A stretch of DNA of 26,694 bases from CAYQMF01 sp964418595 (GTDB lineage Bacteria; Planctomycetota; UBA1135; UBA2386). The stretch lies in NCBI GenBank assembly GCA_964418595.1, contig CAYQMF010000093.1, forward strand, positions 1 to 26,694, in the 5' to 3' direction. Made by a program: the position numbers and the translations under genes. Shown in pieces: positions 22,255 through 26,694 of this stretch (its first letter is position 1; each line of letters begins with the position of its first letter). Under the pieces are notes generated by a model. The model was not told the DNA's origin. It ran no database searches and saw nothing but the letters and a program-made list of their open reading frames with translations.

Positions 22255-23235
22255 TTATCGGTCGGAATGGGACGACGACTGGTGCCTCGCCGCCACCCGT
22301 TTGACGACTTCGTCGGTGATCACGCCGCCGAGGATCACGGCGCCGATCACGGCGAACTCGATCTGCTGGGGGATGCCCTCGATGAGGCGGATGGAGTTGC
22401 GCAGCACCTGCATGACCGCGGCGCCCACCAGCACGCCGGCCACCGACACCTCGCCGCCGCGCAAGGCGCAGCCGCCGAGCACCGCGCCGGCGATGGCGTA
22501 CAGCTCGTAGAAGTTGCCGAAGTCCGACGGCTGGGCGGAGTTCACGTCGAGCACGAACAGACAGCCGCCGACGCCCGCGAGCAGCGCGCACACCACGTAG
22601 GCGAGTACCGTGAGCCGCGCGGTCGGGATGCCGCTGAAGCGCGCCGCCTCTTCGTTGCGCCCGAGTGCGCGCAGGTAGCGGCCCCAGATCGTGCGGTCGA
22701 AGAACAGGGCGGCGAGGACGGCGACGGCGACCAGCAAGAAGCAGGGCGCCGGGATCCCGAGGCGTTCGCCGAGGACCCAGCGGCCGGCGCCGAGGTCGCG
22801 CAGGCCTTCGTAGCCCAGCCCGAAGCCGACGGTCTGGTCGCCGGTGAGCCCGCGCGCGACGCCCCGGTACAGGAGCAGGCCGCAGAGGGTGACCACGAAC
22901 GGCTGCAGGCGCAGGCGCGTGACCAGGAGCCCGTGCGCCAGCCCGAGCCCGGCGCTCAGCGCGAGCACGAACGGCAGGGCGCCCCACACCGACCAGCCGT
23001 GCTCGACCAGCAGCCACGGCAGCAGGCACCCGGCGAGGCAGATGACGGAGCCGATCGAGAGGTCGATCCCACCGGTGACGATCACGAAGGCCGCGCCGAT
23101 GCTGATGACGCCGAACAGCGCGCTGCGCCGGACGAGGTTCTCGAGGTTGCCGGCGGTGAGGAAGCGATCGCTCAGCAGCGCCGTGAGCACAGCCACGAAG
23201 AGGAGCAGGCCGAGGATCCCGAGCAGCTTCTTCAC
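22255..23235 (-). CDS. Sugar ABC transporter permease (ribose/RbsC family)
   Basis: The 326-residue protein is mostly hydrophobic, with about eight to ten membrane segments, and belongs to the inner-membrane permeases of ribose/xylose/autoinducer-2-type importers. Family signatures are IGAAFVIVTGGIDLSIGSVI (first half) and ALGRNEEAARFSGIPTARL, the cytoplasmic loop that contacts the ATPase. YAIAGAVLGGCALRGGEVSV is a third. The start is the GTG at 23233-23235, which overlaps the TGA of the ATPase gene (GTGA). An upstream extension of the frame is arginine- and glycine-rich and lies inside the ATPase gene. The substrate is not determinable; a pentose, hexose or polyol is likely given the adjacent dehydrogenase. 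Confidence 0.93.
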   Translation of the reverse strand: MKKLLGILGLLLFVAVLTALLSDRFLTAGNLENLVRRSALFGVISIGAAFVIVTGGIDLSIGSVICLAGCLLPWLLVEHGWSVWGALPFVLALSAGLGLAHGLLVTRLRLQPFVVTLCGLLLYRGVARGLTGDQTVGFGLGYEGLRDLGAGRWVLGERLGIPAPCFLLVAVAVLAALFFDRTIWGRYLRALGRNEEAARFSGIPTARLTVLAYVVCALLAGVGGCLFVLDVNSAQPSDFGNFYELYAIAGAVLGGCALRGGEVSVAGVLVGAAVMQVLRNSIRLIEGIPQQIEFAVIGAVILGGVITDEVVKRVAARHQSSSHSDR

Positions 23236-24734
23236 GCCGGCACCCGCGAAAGCCCGGTGGCCAGCGCCATGACCGCACGCTCCGTGAGCGCCGCGCCGGC
23301 GAGTTCGCCGGCGAGCCGGCCTTCGTGCATGACGAGGACGCGATCGCTGACGCCGAGGATCTCCTCGAGGTCGCTGCTCGCCATGAGGATGGCGAGGCCC
23401 TGGCCGGCGAGGTCGTGGAGCAGGCCGTAGATCTCGGCCTTGGCGCCGACGTCGACGCCGCGCGTCGGCTCGTCCAGCAGCAGGACCGCGGGCGCGAGCG
23501 CGAGCCACTTGCCGAGGACGACCTTCTGTTGGTTACCGCCGGACAGGAAGCGCACCGGCTGCGCGAGGCCCGGGGTCTTGATGCGCAGGTCGTCGACCTG
23601 CCGCTGCGCCAGCGCGGTCGCCGCGCGCCGGTCGACGAAGCCGAGGGGGAGACGGTCGCGGTGCAGGCTCGGCAGGGCGAGGTTCTCACCCACCGGCAGG
23701 TCGAGGAGCACGCCCTGCTGCTTGCGATCCTCCGGCGCGAGCACGAGGCCGGCGCGCAGCGCGGCGCTTGGGTCGCCGAGGCGAAGCGGCGTGCCGCGCA
23801 CGGCGACCTCGCCGCCGAGCGCGGCGTCGGCGCCGAACAGTGCGCGCAGCAGTTCGCTCCGGCCCGCGCCCACGAGTCCGGCGAGGCCCACGATCTCCCC
23901 GGCGCGCACCTCGAGGTCCACCGCGTGCGCCGGCCAGGCCTCCGTCCGCAGGCCCCGCACGCGCAGCGCCACGTCGCCCGGCGTGTGCGCCCGCCGCTGG
24001 TAGAAGCGCGCGACGTCGCGCCCCACCATCAGGCTCACCCACGCCCCGTGCGCGATGGCGCCGCCGCGCAGCTCGCCCGCGTTGCGCCCATCGCGCAGCA
24101 CCACGACGCGGTCGGCGAGCGCCTGCACCTCCGCGAGGCGGTGGCTGATGTACACGACGGCGATGCCCTGCGCGCGCAGGTCGCGCACGACCGCGAACAA
24201 CCGCTCTGCCTCCGCCTGCGACAGGCTCGACGTAGGCTCGTCCATGATGAGCACGCGCGCATCGACGGACAGCGCCTTGGCGATCTCGACGAGCTGCTGC
24301 TGGCCGATCGACAGGCCCGCGAGCGGACGCGCCGGATCGACGTCGAGGCCGACGCGCAGGAGCGCTCTGCGGGCGCGGCGCAGCGACTCGCCCTCGCGCA
24401 GGAACCAGCCGCGCCGCGGTTCGTGGCCGAGCATCACGTTGGCGCCGACGGAGAGGTTGCCGCACAGGTTCAGCTCCTGGTGGATGAGGGCGACGCCGCG
24501 CGCGAGCGCGGCGGCCACCGTGGGGAAGGTGACGAGGGCGCCGTCGAGGCGGAGTTCGCCGGCGTCGGGCTGCTGCACGCCGGCGAGGATCTTCATGAGC
24601 GTGCTCTTGCCCGCCCCGTTCTCGCCGACCACCGCCACCACCTCGCCGGCGCCGAGGGCGAAGTCGACGTCGGCGAGCGCGCACACGCCCGGGAAGGCCT
24701 TGCGTACGGCGCGCGCGGCGAGGACCTGACTCAC
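23232..24734 (-). CDS. Sugar ABC transporter ATP-binding protein with two ATPase domains (RbsA/MglA family)
   Basis: The 500-residue protein has two tandem ABC domains, as usual for this family. Domain 1 has Walker A GENGAGKST (37-45), signature LSIGQQQLVEIAKAL and Walker B VLIMDEPTSSL. Domain 2 has the degenerate Walker A GLVGAGRSEL, signature LSGGNQQKVVLGKWLAL and Walker B VLLLDEPTRGVD. A degenerate second P-loop is normal in RbsA/MglA proteins. The length is standard. The start is a GTG at 24732-24734 that overlaps the binding-protein stop (GTGA). It energises the permease encoded next. Confidence 0.95.
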   Translation of the reverse strand: MSQVLAARAVRKAFPGVCALADVDFALGAGEVVAVVGENGAGKSTLMKILAGVQQPDAGELRLDGALVTFPTVAAALARGVALIHQELNLCGNLSVGANVMLGHEPRRGWFLREGESLRRARRALLRVGLDVDPARPLAGLSIGQQQLVEIAKALSVDARVLIMDEPTSSLSQAEAERLFAVVRDLRAQGIAVVYISHRLAEVQALADRVVVLRDGRNAGELRGGAIAHGAWVSLMVGRDVARFYQRRAHTPGDVALRVRGLRTEAWPAHAVDLEVRAGEIVGLAGLVGAGRSELLRALFGADAALGGEVAVRGTPLRLGDPSAALRAGLVLAPEDRKQQGVLLDLPVGENLALPSLHRDRLPLGFVDRRAATALAQRQVDDLRIKTPGLAQPVRFLSGGNQQKVVLGKWLALAPAVLLLDEPTRGVDVGAKAEIYGLLHDLAGQGLAILMASSDLEEILGVSDRVLVMHEGRLAGELAGAALTERAVMALATGLSRVPA

Positions 24735-25747
24735 CGCCCGGCGAGCTTGCGCTTCATGTCGGCGCGGAAGGCCTCGACGTCGCCGCGGCGCACCGTCTTG
24801 GCCGGGATCTTGAGCCACTTGTCGGCGGGGATCGCACTCGCATCGCCGGCGGCCAGAGCCTTCAGCACGGCGACGGAGCGGTAGCCGTACTCGTACGGGT
24901 CCTGCACTACCGTGCCGAACACGTGCCCGTCGGCCACGCCCTGCAACGTGGCCTCTTGCTCGTCGAACCCCACCACCGCGACCTTGCCGAGCGCGCCCGC
25001 CTGGCGCAGCGCCTCGAGGATCGCCGGCGTGTTGTAGGCGTAGAGGCCCACCATGCAGGCGAGGTCGGGTTGCGCGGTGAGCGCGTCGGCGGCGTTGGAC
25101 TTGGCCGTGCTCTTGTCGAACTGGTCGGTGCGCACGCCGAGAACCTCGTACTTGCCGGCCTTCTGCACGAGGTCGGGGGCGTCCCTCCGAGCCGGCTCGT
25201 GCGCACGGCCGAGGATCGCGTCGATCACACCCTGCGTGCGCTGGCGACCGTTGTCCTGCTCGAGCCGACCGATGAAGAGGAGGATCTTGCCGCCGTCGGG
25301 CAGGGCCTGCTTGACCAGCTCCCCCGCCATGCGCCCCGCGTCGTAGTTGTTCATCCCGATGAACGCCCGGCGCTTGCTCAACGGCGCGTCCGAGTCGTGC
25401 GTGATGAGCGGGAGCTGCGCGGCGATCTGGTCGAGCTGCGCGGTCTGGTTGACGTGGTCGATGGGGCTGACGGCGATGCCTTGCACGCCGCGGGTGAGCA
25501 GGTCTTCCAGGATCTGCTTCTGGTGCGCGATGCCTTCCGACGGCATCTCCACCAGCACCTCGACCCCGAGGTCCTTGCCGGCGCGCTTCGCCCCGGTCTC
25601 GGCGATGGTCCAGTACGGATCGACGCCGTTGGTGACGTAGGCGACGCGGACCTTGCCGGAGTCGGCGCTGCGGTCGCAACCGCCGAACGCGACGACCGTG
25701 AGCAGCGCGCCGAAGCAGGCGAGAAGGAGATAGAAGGTCCCGCGCAT
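24731..25747 (-). CDS. Sugar-binding lipoprotein of the ABC importer (periplasmic-binding-protein type 1)
   Basis: The 338-residue protein has a lipoprotein signal (MRGTFYLLLACFGALLTVVA, then FGGC as lipobox). It is followed by a ribose-binding-protein-like fold: VAYVTNGVDPYWTIAETGAK, EDLLTRGVQGIAVSPIDHVN, LPLITHDSDAP, IGMNNYDAGRMAGELVKQAL and VAVVGFDEQEATLQGV. It should capture the sugar outside the membrane and deliver it to the permease. The ATG at 25745-25747 is annotated. An in-frame GTG at 25754-25756, overlapping the dehydrogenase stop as GTGA, fits the overlap habit of this operon and would add three residues. An insertion rich in Arg/Asp (HEPARRDAPDLVQ) interrupts the middle and is unusual for the family. 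Confidence 0.93.
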   Translation of the reverse strand: MRGTFYLLLACFGALLTVVAFGGCDRSADSGKVRVAYVTNGVDPYWTIAETGAKRAGKDLGVEVLVEMPSEGIAHQKQILEDLLTRGVQGIAVSPIDHVNQTAQLDQIAAQLPLITHDSDAPLSKRRAFIGMNNYDAGRMAGELVKQALPDGGKILLFIGRLEQDNGRQRTQGVIDAILGRAHEPARRDAPDLVQKAGKYEVLGVRTDQFDKSTAKSNAADALTAQPDLACMVGLYAYNTPAILEALRQAGALGKVAVVGFDEQEATLQGVADGHVFGTVVQDPYEYGYRSVAVLKALAAGDASAIPADKWLKIPAKTVRRGDVEAFRADMKRKLAGR

Positions 25748-25752
25748 GCTGA

Positions 25753-26538
25753 TCACCCCACCGTCATGCCGCCGTTGACGGCGAAGCTCTGCCCCGTGAC
25801 GAACGACGCAGCGTCGGACGCGAGGAACACCACCGACCCGCCGAGGTCGTCGGGCACGCCCCACCGCTGCATCGGGATCTGCGCGAGGTAGCCGTCCTTC
25901 TGTTCCTGCGGGTCGTCGGCGTGGCGCTCGACGGGGATCCAGCCCGGCGCCACGAGGTTCACCGTGATCTGCCACGGCGCGAGTTCCCGCGCCATGCTGC
26001 GCGTCCACCCTTCCTGCGCGCCCTTCGCCGCCACGTAGGCACTGAAGTTGGGCACGCCGCGCCGGAACACCTCGGAGCCGATGTTGACGATCCGGCCCCA
26101 CCGCTTGCGCTTCATCTCCGGCAGGCAGGCGCGCGTGAGCAGGAAGGGACTCTTCACGAAGAAGTCGAGCATGCGCTGGTGGAAGGCCCAGTCGTACTCC
26201 TCGATGGGGAGCTGCGGCTGCGCGCACGTCGCGTTCGGCACCAGGATGTCGATGGCGCCTAGGCGCTTCGCGACGGTCGCGCACAGGCGGTGGACGTCGG
26301 CCTCGTCGGTCACGTCGCCGCGCACCAGGCAGCCCGCGTAGCCGGCCTTTTCGAACGCTGCGAACGCCGCGTTCGCGTAGTCCTCGCCGTGCAGGTAGTT
26401 GAGGCAGACCTTGGCGCCGGCGCGGCCGAGCGCCATCGCCAGCGCCCGCCCGAGCCCGCGCGAGCTGCCGGTGACGAGGGCGACCCTTCCCGCCAACGAG
26501 AAGGGGCCCGCGAGCGAGAACGGGGAGGGCGCGGTCAT
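25753..26538 (-). CDS. Short-chain dehydrogenase/reductase
   Basis: The 261-residue protein (from the ATG at 26536-26538) is a classical SDR. The cofactor motif is VALVTGSSRGLGRA (TGSSRGLG at 23-30). The catalytic set is S155 (NIGSE), Y168 and K172 (YVAAK), and VNLVAPGWI is the usual loop after the active site. The common NNAG motif reads PNAT here, keeping the Asn. It is the first gene of the operon and likely oxidises or reduces the imported sugar or a derived polyol (inference). A longer frame to 26622 adds 28 proline/arginine-rich residues and is unlikely. A six-residue duplication, PFSLAGPFSLAG, sits just before the first strand. Confidence 0.9.
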   Translation of the reverse strand: MTAPSPFSLAGPFSLAGRVALVTGSSRGLGRALAMALGRAGAKVCLNYLHGEDYANAAFAAFEKAGYAGCLVRGDVTDEADVHRLCATVAKRLGAIDILVPNATCAQPQLPIEEYDWAFHQRMLDFFVKSPFLLTRACLPEMKRKRWGRIVNIGSEVFRRGVPNFSAYVAAKGAQEGWTRSMARELAPWQITVNLVAPGWIPVERHADDPQEQKDGYLAQIPMQRWGVPDDLGGSVVFLASDAASFVTGQSFAVNGGMTVG

Positions 26539-26587
26539 CGGGGCGGCGACGATAGCGCCGGGGTGCACTCGGGTCGCAGGCGTTTCT

Positions 26588-26631
26588 GGGCGTGGCGAGG
26601 TGCGGCCCGCGGGCCGCACCACGCCGCGCCC
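26588..26631. other. Large inverted repeat upstream of the sugar-importer operon
   Basis: Bases 26599-26620 are a perfect 22-base palindrome (GGTGCGGCCCG followed by its exact reverse complement). Pairing extends outward to 26588 and 26631 with one A-A mismatch and one G-T wobble, giving two 22-base arms. There is no T-run on either strand, so it does not look like an intrinsic terminator. It ends 50 bases upstream of the dehydrogenase ATG, where an operator or a leader hairpin would sit. No regulator gene is present inside the window. Confidence 0.6.
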
Positions 26632-26694
26632 CGACGGGGGCGGGCCGGTGTCGCGGGCGGTCTCGCGGGTGTGGAGTATGGCCCGCGCGGTTAT

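Noticed and set aside
23236..23508. Upstream extension of the permease frame
   Set aside because: It lies inside the ATPase gene and has no hydrophobic segments; the GTGA start gives a normal permease length.
24735..25679. Upstream extension of the ATPase frame to 815 residues
   Set aside because: It overlaps the binding-protein gene and is Arg/Gly/Pro-rich without domains; the GTG at 24734 starts right at the first ABC strand.
26588..26631. Reading the inverted repeat as an intrinsic terminator
   Set aside because: No run of T follows on either strand, and its place 50 bases ahead of a start codon fits a leader or operator better.

Overview
This is a very GC-rich bacterial window, densely packed with genes. 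The gene families point to a planctomycete-like organism (Planctomycetota or a similarly built deep lineage). The clues are a membrane Ser/Thr kinase with a large C-terminal WD40 region paired with an ECF-type sigma factor, several very large secreted proteins (FG-GAP, decapeptide-repeat fibre, TIG, RHS/YD), and a weakly conserved C-terminal module shared by three secreted proteins. The taxonomic call is inference from gene content; there is no rRNA or marker gene here.

Layout. On the minus strand, 196-1218 encodes a stand-alone SAM-dependent O-methyltransferase. From 1315 to 18218 all genes lie on the plus strand and form a surface/secretion block: a seven-bladed FG-GAP propeller protein (1315-3024); the kinase-WD40 protein and its ECF sigma factor (3262-7321); a fibre-like protein with 22 decapeptide repeats, translationally coupled to a TIG-domain protein (7458-10555); and a 2185-residue FG-GAP/RHS protein followed after 4 bases by a small secreted protein (10655-18218). 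The two long secreted-protein transcription units share a 21-base dyad-containing motif in their leader regions (7339-7359 and 10594-10614).

From 26538 back to 18235 all genes are on the minus strand in what looks like one long operon: a short-chain dehydrogenase, then a ribose-family sugar ABC importer (lipoprotein binding protein, double-ATPase, permease) joined by 4-base stop/start overlaps, then after 33 bases a DUF4956 membrane protein, a CotH-like kinase fused to a beta-helix, and a VTC-like (polyphosphate polymerase domain) protein. The last three families are known to travel together. A near-perfect 44-base inverted repeat with a 22-base perfect palindromic centre lies 50-93 bases upstream of this operon's first start codon.

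The most unusual item is the tip of the RHS protein. Where a polymorphic toxin domain is usually found, there are four tandem copies of a 36-38 residue unit with an invariant 19-residue head and variable tails, and no recognisable toxin or immunity gene follows. I saw no tRNA, rRNA, CRISPR array, insertion sequence or integrase.
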